A stretch of 6,193 nucleotides of DNA from a bacterium (GCA_021839785.1 JAKCAB010000185.1:1-6193), one strand, 5' to 3'. Positions 1 to 6,193 are shown, counted from the first letter of the stretch. The notes: generated from the sequence alone by a model not told the origin. Program-made: numbers and translations.

Positions 1-727
1 CATGACCACGCTGCAAAAGAGTCTCATAATTGTCACCCTCGTCGCCGCCAGCGTCGCGATTCCGTTGGTGATTCAACATCGAGACCAAGTCAAACTGCGC
101 CAATCAAACCAGTTCTTGCGGCAGCAAATGGATCAACTGTCTCAACTACGGATAGAGAACGAGCGTCTTTCCAACCTCGTTGCTGAGGCGAAAAGCCCTC
201 AACAGCTTGCGAACGACCAGTTCAATGAGTTACTGAGACTTCGCGGCGAGGTCGGGGTGCTACGGCAGGAGATCAGTGAGATGCGCAAGCAGAAGCCCGC
301 GAACACGCAGACACTCACCAGTGCCAGCGAGACAAGCAGGCCGCCGATGGTTGCTTTTGGGACGGAGCTGAGCGACATGGGAGCCACGACCCCGGAGCGT
401 GCTGTGACCTCTCTGATCTGGGCGGCCGGAATGGGCGACCTGGGACGAGTCTCGGAACTCTTGGAATTGCCCAAAAACGTCTCCGTGGAAGATGCTCCGA
501 AACACTATGAGTTTTTCACGAAGCAACTTAGCAATACGTTCAGCGACATGGAATTCACGTCAATACAGGGCATCAGGCAAAATCCCGATGGCACACTGAG
601 ACTGAACCTTGTCCACCGGAATATCGACACCGGCATGACGAATCCTTTCCCATTCATGCTGCGGCTTCACGATTCGGGCTGGAAGGTAGTCGTGGAAGGC
701 GACGCACCGGCGACACTCCCTCCCTGA
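1..727 (+). CDS. C-terminal membrane/coiled-coil part of an ECF sigma-70 fusion protein (5' end outside window)
   Basis: The frame opens with ATG at base 2 and gives 241 residues. Residues 7-24 form one hydrophobic membrane segment. Residues about 29-100 are a charged, Q/L/E-rich predicted coiled coil containing the phrase LLRLRGEVGVLRQEI. A Ser/Thr/Pro-rich linker follows, then a small domain (about 120-235) beginning TTPERAVTSLIWAAGMGD and ending in a W-K-V-V-V strand. From memory, Pedosphaera-type Verrucomicrobia carry many ECF sigma factors whose C-terminus continues through a phrase like MTTLQKTLI into exactly this arrangement, so this Met is probably internal and regions 2 and 4 lie before base 1. 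The alternative is a stand-alone membrane-anchored protein starting at base 2. The inferred role is a membrane-tethered regulator; the C-terminal domain has no function I can name. By eye it is less GC-rich than the rest of the window. Two further sigma fragments follow on the same strand. Confidence 0.72.
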   Translation, partial: MTTLQKSLIIVTLVAASVAIPLVIQHRDQVKLRQSNQFLRQQMDQLSQLRIENERLSNLVAEAKSPQQLANDQFNELLRLRGEVGVLRQEISEMRKQKPANTQTLTSASETSRPPMVAFGTELSDMGATTPERAVTSLIWAAGMGDLGRVSELLELPKNVSVEDAPKHYEFFTKQLSNTFSDMEFTSIQGIRQNPDGTLRLNLVHRNIDTGMTNPFPFMLRLHDSGWKVVVEGDAPATLPP

Positions 728-800
728 AAGGTGATAAATCGCTCTCGCCGAGTCGCGCTTAGCTGGCGAAACGTGTTTTCCCCCACGAGGCTACGCTTCT

Positions 801-1062
801 GTGAACCGAGCAGTCCGACCAACCAGCGGCTTCTGGGCGATTACGCCGAACGACGGACGAACGCGGTGTTTGCTGAACTGATCCACCTGCACGCTGCCTT
901 TGCTCACTCCGCGGCGCAGCAGATGGTCCTCGGGAATGCCTTCGTCGCCAAGTCATAGCGGATCTTGCGCGCGGTCGGAACAAATCTTTTCCACCGTCGC
1001 GCAAACGCGCCGTCGGCAGATCATTTGTCCAGCTGTAGCGATCGGCAGACCAGACCAAATTC
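801..1062 (+). pseudogene. decayed ECF sigma-70 region 2 remnant
   Basis: From base 818 the translation reads TNQRLLGDYAERR, then VFAEL, H, SAA and MV with the same spacing as the intact sigma region 2 at 1297 onward. By my count about 18 of 37 residues match. The frame stops at the TAG at 956-958. Homology seems to resume in the next frame (about 975-1015, SEQIFSTVAQTRRR against VAQGVFVALAQNAR). Nucleotides about 1021-1062 resemble the LSGWLHRT portion in yet another frame. This is what a sigma gene looks like after stop and frameshift mutations. GTG at 801 could be the relic start, but it is out of frame with 818. No region 4 or C-terminal extension can be found before 1231. Bases 728-800 hold nothing recognisable. 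The first part of the match is reasonably firm; the parts after 958 are weaker. Confidence 0.6.
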
Positions 1063-1094
1063 AAACCTCCAGCGCACTGGCCCATTCAAAAACG

Positions 1095-1172
1095 CTATCG
1101 CGTGAATCGGCGCGTGAGCGGTCGCACCAGCGTCGTGGACTGCGGCGGCCCTCTGCCGCTTTCCCCGAGCGG
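1095..1172 (-). repeat. possible dispersed intergenic repeat
   Basis: Bases 1063-1284 contain no convincing gene. Within them, the minus strand of about 1095-1172 translates as ESGRGPPQSTTLVRPLTR. I recall this style of phrase as a chance translation of dispersed intergenic repeats in Verrucomicrobia. The sequence also holds a small hairpin, GCGGC at 1142-1146 pairing with GCCGC at 1155-1159. The window has only one copy, so repetition cannot be shown here and this call rests on memory. Confidence 0.25.
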
Positions 1173-1477
1173 ACCACACGGTCACCCTCGCCTTCGCTGC
1201 GTTGTCACGCAGGAACTGAGCGTCATCGAAATGGATTCTTTCTTACCCTGTCCGATTTGGGTGGCGGTGGTTACTATTCAGTGCGTGAAGAATTTGACGG
1301 ACCAACAGCTTCTGCGCGCTTACGCGGAACGCCAGTCCGAGCGATCGTTTGCAGAATTGGTGCGTCGGCACGTGGACCTGGTTTATTCCGCCGCGCTCCG
1401 GATGGTGCGTGACCCCCATCTCGCCGAGGACGTGGCCCAGGGCGTATTTGTCGCCTTGGCACAAAACGCCCGAACCC

Positions 1478-4291
1478 TCACGGGTCGGTCCGTCCTGTCC
1501 GGCTGGTTGCATCGCACCGCGCAGAATCTTGCCGCCAACGTTGTCCGGTCTGCCGTAAGGCGTCGCCCGATGGCCGCGTCTGCAGCAGCACATCGTTGCC
1601 GTTGCCCGCCACGTTGTCCGGCGAGAAATACACCAGGTCATGCCACGGCACCGCGGCCGGCGCCGTGCCTGGATTGTGCAACCGGAAGGTGACCGCGACC
1701 GTCTGCCCGAAGGCCGCGCTGGCCGGCGCGGACGCCGCCGACACCTCCAGATCCGGCGCCTGCAACACCAGCGCCGCCGCGCTCACGCCCGTGTTGTCCG
1801 TCTCGTCCGATTCGCCGATCTGGCTGTAAGCGTCCGTGGTCACCACCAGGTAGCGGTTGCCCGGCACGCCCAGCGGCAGGATGACCTGCGTCGAGCGCGC
1901 GGCCGAATCGCCGGCGACGATCGTGTCCGTCAACTGCAGATCCTTCAGGAACGTGAGCGGTCCGCTGCCGTCCGGCGCGGTCCCCAGCCAGAGCCGGTCG
2001 TACCAACTGGCCGCGAACGTATCGCCGTCACCCACGTTTTGGTCGGTCCAAGTGACGGTCACTGGCTGGCCCGCCACGGTCGTGTTGTTGTTCTCCACAG
2101 CTTCGGCAATGGCGTCGGCGATGTCGGTCTCGATGCGAATCTTCCGCGTGCCGCCCTGCCCGGCCGGCAGGTTGAACGTGGCTTCGCGCGCCAGGTTGTC
2201 ATCGGCCGCCAGGCTGCCGGTGAAGGTCACGTCCGCCATGAGTTGTCCGCCGCTGCCATCCGCGGCGCTGGACATGTAAACGCGGTCGTGCCAGGTGCCG
2301 GTGGCCGCGCTCGGGCCCTGGTTGTGGTCGTTCCATTGGATCTGCACGGCCTGGCCGCCATCGCCCAGCGTCGGCATCTGGATGTCCGTCACCACGAGGT
2401 CCGGGTACGGCGCCAGGATCGAGTCGCGCGTCACCGTGGAGGTGTTGTTGCTCTCGGCCGTGTCGGCGGGGTTCGACTCGACGATTTGGTTCAAGTCGTC
2501 GCAGGTCACGCTGAACTGGATGCTGCCCACGCCCCGTTGCCGATGCGGCAAGGTGAATGGGAGCGAACGTTCCGTGAACTCGCCCGGTCCCAAATTGCCG
2601 CCGCTGCTGGCGTCGTACGGGAGCGTCGTGTCCAGCAGGGTCTCGCCGCTGGTCGCGTTGCGCACGACGATGCGGTCGCGCCACGAAGCGGCCGTGGAGC
2701 GGTTGCCCAGGTTGCTGTCCTCCCAACGGAGGGTGACGCCCAGGCCCGACATCAACTGGGTGTCCGGTTCGACGCGCAGGTTGGTGACCTGAAGGTCCAC
2801 CGCCACGTCCAGCACGACTGCGGCCTGGTTGTTGCCTTCGGCGCTGGCGTGGCTGGCGGTGTCGAATTCGTACACCGCGTCGTCCACGTCGGTGATCCCC
2901 CGCACTTCGTACCGGCCCGCGCCCGGCAACGGCAAGGTGGCCGAACGGTCCGCGGCCGTGTCGGTTGCCAGGTCACCCGCGAAGGTGACCTTGCCATGAT
3001 ACTCCTCGGTGCCGGTCAGGAGGTTTTTCAATACGATCGACTCCTTGAATCCAGCCGGCGCCGTGCGGGTGCCGCGGTTGGCGGTCTGCCACGCGACGGC
3101 GATGTTGCCGCCCGCCAGGCCGGCCGTCAGGTTTTCGACCTGCAGATCGGGATAAGTCGCGCGCGTCACCTGGAAGGTCGTGTCGGACACCGTCACGTTG
3201 TCGGCCTCGAGGACGAACTCCGTGACCGCGTTGCCGTTGGCGTCGAGCAGCCCAGGCAGAGTTTGGAAACGGTACTTGCCCGGCTGGAGCGGGTTGGGGC
3301 TCGTGGCAAAACTGACGGTCTTGGCGTTCGCGACGTAGGCGGGAGTCAGCCCATACACGGTATCGTCACTCGTGCCGTAGAGGGTGTCAGTGCCGGCATT
3401 GCGCAACTCGTAACTCTCGGCGCTGGCCGCCGTGGCGACATCCAGCGACCGCGACGGCGTGAGGGTGAAGCGACCGATCGCGACGGCGCCGGTTGTGCCG
3501 GCACCGGGAAGGTTGGTCGCCACCACTGTCGTCGCCGATAAGTTCGCCGTGGCCCAAACGCCCACGTTGTCGATACCCCAGGACTCGTCGTTGATGTCCT
3601 GAAGTCCCGCGCCCTGAAAAGTGATGGTGGCAGTGGTGCCGGTAGGAGTGAACGCGACCTCCACGCTCCGGTAAATCGAGTCGTTCCAACTGCCGCTGAA
3701 GCCAAGCTGGCCCTGGGCGTCGGGGTGCAGCGGGTAGGACTGGTTGTTGAAATCAAACTGCGAAAACGTGTGGTGGAACACCTGCGTGCCGTCCACCGCG
3801 ACGTTGAAATAGTCCGGTCCGACCCCGCTGCTGTTCCCGTCCCACGAGTCCAGGATGTAGAGGTCAAAGACCACCGTGTAACTCTGCTCCGCGGTCAAAC
3901 CCGCAAGATTTAGCGACTGACTGGAATTGCCGAACCGTCCTGAAAAGCGCGTAAAAGTGCCGGGAATCGAATTGTCGGTGGTGCTGGAAGACCACTCGCC
4001 GCCCGCGCCGGACTCGAAATCGGCGAAGTAGCCCGGACTATGTTCGGTGTCGAACGTTGCTTCGCCAGCCAGGTGGCCCACACCGCTCCCCACCAGCGCC
4101 ACCAGGCGCAGCCGGGCTCCGCGTCGGATGCCCGCAACCCGGCCGGTTGGCGCCGCGAGACTCGCCCGGCGGCCCGGACTGATCGGCGGGGCGCCGGGCG
4201 AAACCCCCGCGTTGCGGGCTGCGGACGTTGACGGCGCGCAGAGGATCGGCTCTTGGAGGTGGGCTGGTCGGGCACTCCAACTTAGCGACAC
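1478..4291 (-). CDS. secreted CARDB-repeat surface protein, 3'-truncated
   Basis: Reading from the minus strand, the recognisable protein begins near base 4065. The first module (about 4040-3545) is a jelly-roll-like domain, with DFESGAGGEW, FSGRFGNSSQ, FDLYILDSWDGNS and GIDNVGVWA. An SbsA/Big_5-like Ig domain follows (about 3540-3165; ELRNAGTDTLYGTSDDTVYGL, LQPGKYRF). Then come CARDB modules: two full ones starting at YPDLQVENL (~3157) and VDLQVTNL (~2800), a third at YPDLVVTDI (~2408), a fourth that lacks its first strand (~2074), and a fifth cut short (from APDLEVSAA, ~1775). Most modules end in an acidic/Asn-Asn motif such as ENNNTTV. CARDB proteins are extracellular adhesin or scaffold proteins. 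Codons after about 1568 are antisense sigma sequence up to the TGA at 1478-1480, so the native C-terminus is lost. GTG 4291 is the least bad start; the weak hydrophobic stretch LRLVALVGSGVGHLAG would be the signal. The start and secretion signal are uncertain. Confidence 0.75.
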   Translation of the reverse strand: MSLSWSARPAHLQEPILCAPSTSAARNAGVSPGAPPISPGRRASLAAPTGRVAGIRRGARLRLVALVGSGVGHLAGEATFDTEHSPGYFADFESGAGGEWSSSTTDNSIPGTFTRFSGRFGNSSQSLNLAGLTAEQSYTVVFDLYILDSWDGNSSGVGPDYFNVAVDGTQVFHHTFSQFDFNNQSYPLHPDAQGQLGFSGSWNDSIYRSVEVAFTPTGTTATITFQGAGLQDINDESWGIDNVGVWATANLSATTVVATNLPGAGTTGAVAIGRFTLTPSRSLDVATAASAESYELRNAGTDTLYGTSDDTVYGLTPAYVANAKTVSFATSPNPLQPGKYRFQTLPGLLDANGNAVTEFVLEADNVTVSDTTFQVTRATYPDLQVENLTAGLAGGNIAVAWQTANRGTRTAPAGFKESIVLKNLLTGTEEYHGKVTFAGDLATDTAADRSATLPLPGAGRYEVRGITDVDDAVYEFDTASHASAEGNNQAAVVLDVAVDLQVTNLRVEPDTQLMSGLGVTLRWEDSNLGNRSTAASWRDRIVVRNATSGETLLDTTLPYDASSGGNLGPGEFTERSLPFTLPHRQRGVGSIQFSVTCDDLNQIVESNPADTAESNNTSTVTRDSILAPYPDLVVTDIQMPTLGDGGQAVQIQWNDHNQGPSAATGTWHDRVYMSSAADGSGGQLMADVTFTGSLAADDNLAREATFNLPAGQGGTRKIRIETDIADAIAEAVENNNTTVAGQPVTVTWTDQNVGDGDTFAASWYDRLWLGTAPDGSGPLTFLKDLQLTDTIVAGDSAARSTQVILPLGVPGNRYLVVTTDAYSQIGESDETDNTGVSAAALVLQAPDLEVSAASAPASAAFGQTVAVTFRLHNPGTAPAAVPWHDLVYFSPDNVAGNGNDVLLQTRPSGDALRQTGQRWRQDSARCDATSRTGRTDP
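1532..1621 (+). repeat. imperfect short direct repeat flanking the sigma/CARDB junction
   Basis: CCGCCAACGTTGTCCGG at 1532-1548 lies in the sigma gene (AANVVR codons). CCGCCACGTTGTCCGG at 1606-1621 lies in the CARDB gene, where it encodes PDNVAG on the minus strand. The copies differ by one missing A. They lie in the same orientation with 57 bases between them, and the breakpoint sits in that interval. Chance similarity is possible in GC-rich sequence. Confidence 0.6.
1560..1585. other. rearrangement or assembly breakpoint between two convergent truncated genes
   Basis: Plus-strand sigma homology is strong up to the Arg codons at about 1558-1566. Minus-strand CARDB homology is strong down to the DVLLQT codons at about 1580-1597. 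Between them there is neither sigma region 4 nor the end of the CARDB module. Each reading frame runs antisense into the other gene, so the two open frames overlap tail to tail over 1478-1692. Confidence 0.75.
4162..4201. repeat. 10-bp inverted repeat, possible REP-like intergenic element
   Basis: TCGCCCGGCG at 4162-4171 pairs perfectly with CGCCGGGCGA at 4192-4201, with a 20-base loop. Immediately after it CCCGC (4206-4210) and GCGGG (4214-4218) form a second small hairpin. The plus-strand translation across the right half is GETPALRA and the minus strand reads NAGVSPGAP; both recall phrases that dispersed repeats leave in verrucomicrobial gene calls. It lies between the divergent CARDB and RluA genes, inside the doubtful N-terminal extension of the CARDB frame. 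No downstream T-run is present, so it does not look like a terminator. Bases 4292-4371 show nothing else. Confidence 0.5.
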
Positions 4292-4371
4292 CCGGTGGCC
4301 CTGGCCGGGGGCGGGCGGCCGCGAGGAATCTGGTTCCGACGCCAACACCGCGGCGTTACCCTGCCGCTGTC

Positions 4372-5988
4372 GTGCCCGAGTTGATCCTTCACGAAGACGC
4401 CGACCTGCTGGTGGTGAACAAGCCCCCCGGCTGGAACACGCACGCGCCCAGTCCACACGCGGGCGAAGGCGTGTACGACTGGCTGCGCCACCGGGAACCG
4501 CGCTGGGCCAACCTCGCGATCATCCATCGCCTGGACAAGGCCACCTCCGGCGTCCTCGTGTTCGCCAAAACGCCACTGGCCAACCGCTCCCTGACCGCGC
4601 AGTTCGCACAACGCGAGGTTGCCAAGGAATATCGTCTCGTGACGCGGAGGGCACTTGCATTCAATCGATTGGTCGTACGAACCGGTTTGCGCCGTCAGGG
4701 CGAGCGCTACGTGGCCACGCCATCCGATAGCACCGCGGAATGGGCCGAAACGCGGTTTGAAGTTCAGCAACGATCCGGTGGTTTCACGCAAATCCTGGCC
4801 ACACCGGTCACCGGCAAGACGCATCAAATTCGGATCCACGCCGCGGCCAATGGCTTCGCGATTTTCGGCGATGAGCTTTACGGCGGCGAACCCGCGGCCC
4901 GGCTCTGGCTTCACGCCGAGGCGTTGCGCCTGCGCCACCCGGCTTCGGGCGAACCGGTCGAATTTCGCGCGCCGGTGAACTTCGCACTGGACCCGGAACG
5001 CTGGCTCCGCGAGGCTGTGATCGACTTTGAAGCCACCGATGCCTGGCGCGTTTTGCACGGCGCCGGCGAAGCCCGCGACCGCTTGCCGTCGCGTGAGGAT
5101 AAAGTGGTCTTTTACGTGGACCGGTTTGAAGCGTACCTGTTGGCGCAGTCGGCGACCGACCCGAGCGCGAACCAACGCGAGTTTCTGCGCCAACTCAGCG
5201 AGCAGGACGGGCTGCGTGGGGTTTATCACAAACCGCTGCGACGCGACGTGCGCGGCCAGGCAGGCGAAGAAGCTTCGCCAAGATTAATTTTCGGTGAACC
5301 GGCGCCCGAAGCGTTCCCGATCCACGAAAATGGCGTGCAGTTCGAGATCCGCTTCGGCGAAGGCTACTCGGTCGGTTTGTTCCTCGACCAACGCGACAAC
5401 CGCCGTCGCCTGCTGGTCAACCACGTCGCCGCAGACTTCTCGGCGTTCCCATGCGGCGCGACCAGTGCGGAAGTGCTGAATGTCTTTGCCTACACCTGCG
5501 GCTTTTCGGTGTGTGCGGCGAAAGCGGGCGCGCGAACCACCAGCCTGGACCTGTCGCGGAAGTATCTCGACTGGGGCCGGCGTAATTTCGAGTTGAACGG
5601 CCTCGATCCGGCGGCGCACGACTTCATCTACGGCGACGCCTTCGAGTGGCTGCGGCGACTGGCCAAAAAAGGCCGGCAATTCGACGTCGTTTTGCTGGAC
5701 CCGCCGACGTTCTCGACCTCCAAACAAAGCGGCGCCTTTCGCGCCGGGACCGACTTCGGCCAGTTGGTCGCGGCTGCGCTGCCGCTGTTGAAACCGGCCG
5801 GGCTGGTGTTCGCTTCCACGAACGCGGCAGGCCTGGAACCCGAACGGTTCTTGGAAACGCTGCGGCGCGCCATCGAGACCGGCGGCCGCCGGATCGCGCA
5901 ACAACATTACGTCCCCCAGCCGCCGGACTTCCCGATTTCGCGCGCGGAACCGGCTTACTTGAAAACCGTCTGGCTGCGGCTCGATTGA
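4372..5988 (+). CDS. RluA-family pseudouridine synthase fused to RlmK/RlmI-like SAM-dependent rRNA methyltransferase
   Basis: This is a 538-residue cytoplasmic RNA-modifying enzyme. Residues about 4-210 are an RluA-type pseudouridine synthase: LLVVNKP, the catalytic motif HRLDKATSG with Asp55, TGKTHQIRIH at 147-156, then FGDELYGG and LWLHAEAL. It has no S4 domain. Residues about 220-330 resemble the linker domain of RlmI/RlmK-type enzymes. Residues about 330-538 are a class I methyltransferase: GLFLDQRDNRR (335-345), SAM-binding motif VLNVFAYTCGF (368-378), SLDLSRKYLDW, and DPPTFSTSK from Asp443. The position of the SCS cysteine motif of RlmI holds ASTNAAG (481-487), closer to RlmK's FSNN. 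The substrate is therefore probably 23S rRNA, but the sites are unknown. GTG 4372 was chosen because the family N-terminus starts there; TTG 4228 would add 48 residues of unconserved sequence. No clear ribosome binding site is visible. The gene appears intact and monocistronic. Confidence 0.9.
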   Translation: MPELILHEDADLLVVNKPPGWNTHAPSPHAGEGVYDWLRHREPRWANLAIIHRLDKATSGVLVFAKTPLANRSLTAQFAQREVAKEYRLVTRRALAFNRLVVRTGLRRQGERYVATPSDSTAEWAETRFEVQQRSGGFTQILATPVTGKTHQIRIHAAANGFAIFGDELYGGEPAARLWLHAEALRLRHPASGEPVEFRAPVNFALDPERWLREAVIDFEATDAWRVLHGAGEARDRLPSREDKVVFYVDRFEAYLLAQSATDPSANQREFLRQLSEQDGLRGVYHKPLRRDVRGQAGEEASPRLIFGEPAPEAFPIHENGVQFEIRFGEGYSVGLFLDQRDNRRRLLVNHVAADFSAFPCGATSAEVLNVFAYTCGFSVCAAKAGARTTSLDLSRKYLDWGRRNFELNGLDPAAHDFIYGDAFEWLRRLAKKGRQFDVVLLDPPTFSTSKQSGAFRAGTDFGQLVAAALPLLKPAGLVFASTNAAGLEPERFLETLRRAIETGGRRIAQQHYVPQPPDFPISRAEPAYLKTVWLRLD

Positions 5989-6001
5989 TCGCCGGCCGCA
6001 A

Positions 6002-6193
6002 CTAGCGCCGCAACTTCGCGTACAGCGTCTCGTACTGACGCACGCTGCGTTGCCAGGAGAAATCCGCGGTCATGCCGTTGCGGCGGTAGCGCTCGAGCAA
6101 ACCGGGTTCACGCCAAAGGGCCAGCGCCTTGCGGATGCCTTTGGCGAGCGCCGGCACGGCGGGGGCCTGGAGCTTGATGCCGTCCGCGCGTTC
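6002..6193 (-). CDS. glgA: glycogen/starch synthase (GT5), C-terminal end
   Basis: The minus strand from the window edge gives 63 residues ending at a TAG at 6002-6004. The segment ALAKGIRKALALWREPGLLERYRRNGMTADFSWQRSVRQYETLYAKL matches the typical last helices of GT5 ADP-glucose glycogen synthases: a helix with a repeated A-L-A-L pattern, then R-R-N-G-M, then the D-F-S-W motif and the closing helix with a Y-x-x-L-Y pattern. Those enzymes extend alpha-1,4-glucan from ADP-glucose in the cytoplasm. The catalytic Rossmann domains lie beyond base 6193. The gene is convergent with the fusion gene, with only 13 bases between the stops and no hairpin terminator there. Other GT4/GT5 glycosyltransferases share this tail, so the exact enzyme is likely rather than certain. 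Confidence 0.78.
   Translation of the reverse strand, partial: ERADGIKLQAPAVPALAKGIRKALALWREPGLLERYRRNGMTADFSWQRSVRQYETLYAKLRR

Larger units (their letters stand above)
1285..1692 (+). pseudogene. ECF sigma-70 factor truncated after region 2, fused to a foreign tail
   Basis: The first 94 or so codons (1285-1567) are a well-kept sigma-70 region 2. TDQQLLRAYAER and SFAELVRRHVDLVYSAALRMV cover the core-binding helices. HLAEDVAQGVFVALAQ and LSGWLHRTAQNLAANVVRS cover the -10 recognition helices. Such factors bind core RNA polymerase and direct it to promoters. Homology ends at RRR near base 1567. The remaining 41 residues are Ala/Pro/Cys/Arg-rich, antisense to the CARDB gene, and stop at 1690-1692. 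Region 4 (-35 binding) is absent, so a normal sigma function is unlikely. GTG 1285 gives the family-like N-terminus VKNLTDQQLL. ATG 1231 is an alternative that adds 18 residues unlike the family. A TACTAT at 1272-1277 could be a -10 box for a leaderless GTG start, but this is speculative. Confidence 0.8.

Noticed and set aside
759..1085. Minus-strand open frame of 108 codons over the sigma remnant
   Set aside because: Its composition is low-complexity Arg/Ser, there is no family resemblance, and the plus strand shows sigma homology instead.
1640..3541. Plus-strand open frame of 633 codons
   Set aside because: It lies wholly antisense to the CARDB protein, is Arg/Gly/Val-rich with no domain or motif, and is what a GC-rich gene produces on its opposite strand.
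1600..4065. Insertion of the CARDB gene into the sigma gene as a mobile element
   Set aside because: The rest of the sigma gene does not reappear after the CARDB gene, and no terminal inverted repeats, target duplication or transposase are visible.
4228..4371. Extended TTG start for the RluA fusion
   Set aside because: The extra 48 residues are Gly/Arg/Pro-rich and unlike any RluA N-terminus; family similarity begins right after GTG 4372.
4292..4456. Extending the CARDB gene to the ATG at 4456
   Set aside because: It would overlap the start of the RluA gene and adds only Arg/Pro/Ser-rich sequence with no signal peptide.
4282..5229. Minus-strand open frame of 315 codons
   Set aside because: It is antisense to the clear RluA catalytic domain and has no recognisable motif.
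5284..5907. Minus-strand open frame of 207 codons
   Set aside because: It is antisense to the methyltransferase domain and has an unconserved Arg/Ala-rich composition.
5980..6010. Bidirectional terminator between the convergent stops
   Set aside because: There is only a short GCCGGC palindrome and no stable hairpin with a T-run.

Overview
The window looks like chromosome from a GC-rich verrucomicrobial bacterium of the Limisphaerales/Pedosphaera type, possibly a metagenome-derived contig. I infer this from recall of family patterns, with no search. The signs are ECF sigma-70 genes with a C-terminal membrane/coiled-coil extension, a large secreted CARDB-repeat protein, and intergenic stretches whose translations resemble dispersed repeats I associate with that group.

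Layout. (1) Bases 1-727 (+) encode a transmembrane segment, a coiled coil and a small C-terminal domain. This is most likely the tail of a sigma-factor fusion that begins upstream of the window. (2) About 801-1062 (+) is a decayed second sigma region-2 copy with a stop and at least one frameshift. (3) 1063-1284 holds no convincing gene, but part of it resembles a dispersed repeat on the minus strand. (4) 1285-1567 (+) is an intact-looking sigma region 2 that ends abruptly, without region 4, at a breakpoint near 1567. (5) From the other side of that breakpoint a long minus-strand gene runs from about 4291 down to 1568. It encodes a secreted multi-domain CARDB protein whose own 3' end is also missing; its frame continues antisense through the sigma fragment to a stop at 1478. 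(6) About 4160-4220 holds a 10-bp inverted repeat and a smaller hairpin. (7) 4372-5988 (+) is a complete fusion of an RluA-type pseudouridine synthase with an RlmK/RlmI-type methyltransferase. (8) 6002-6193 (-) is the C-terminal end of a GT5 glycogen/starch synthase (GlgA-like), convergent with gene 7.

The genes do not form one pathway. The two points of interest are the sigma gene graveyard with a double-truncation junction at about 1567, which is either a real rearrangement or an assembly chimera, and the two-domain rRNA modification enzyme, whose methyltransferase half has RlmK-like rather than RlmI-like active-site motifs. I see no defence system, CRISPR array, transposase or RNA gene.
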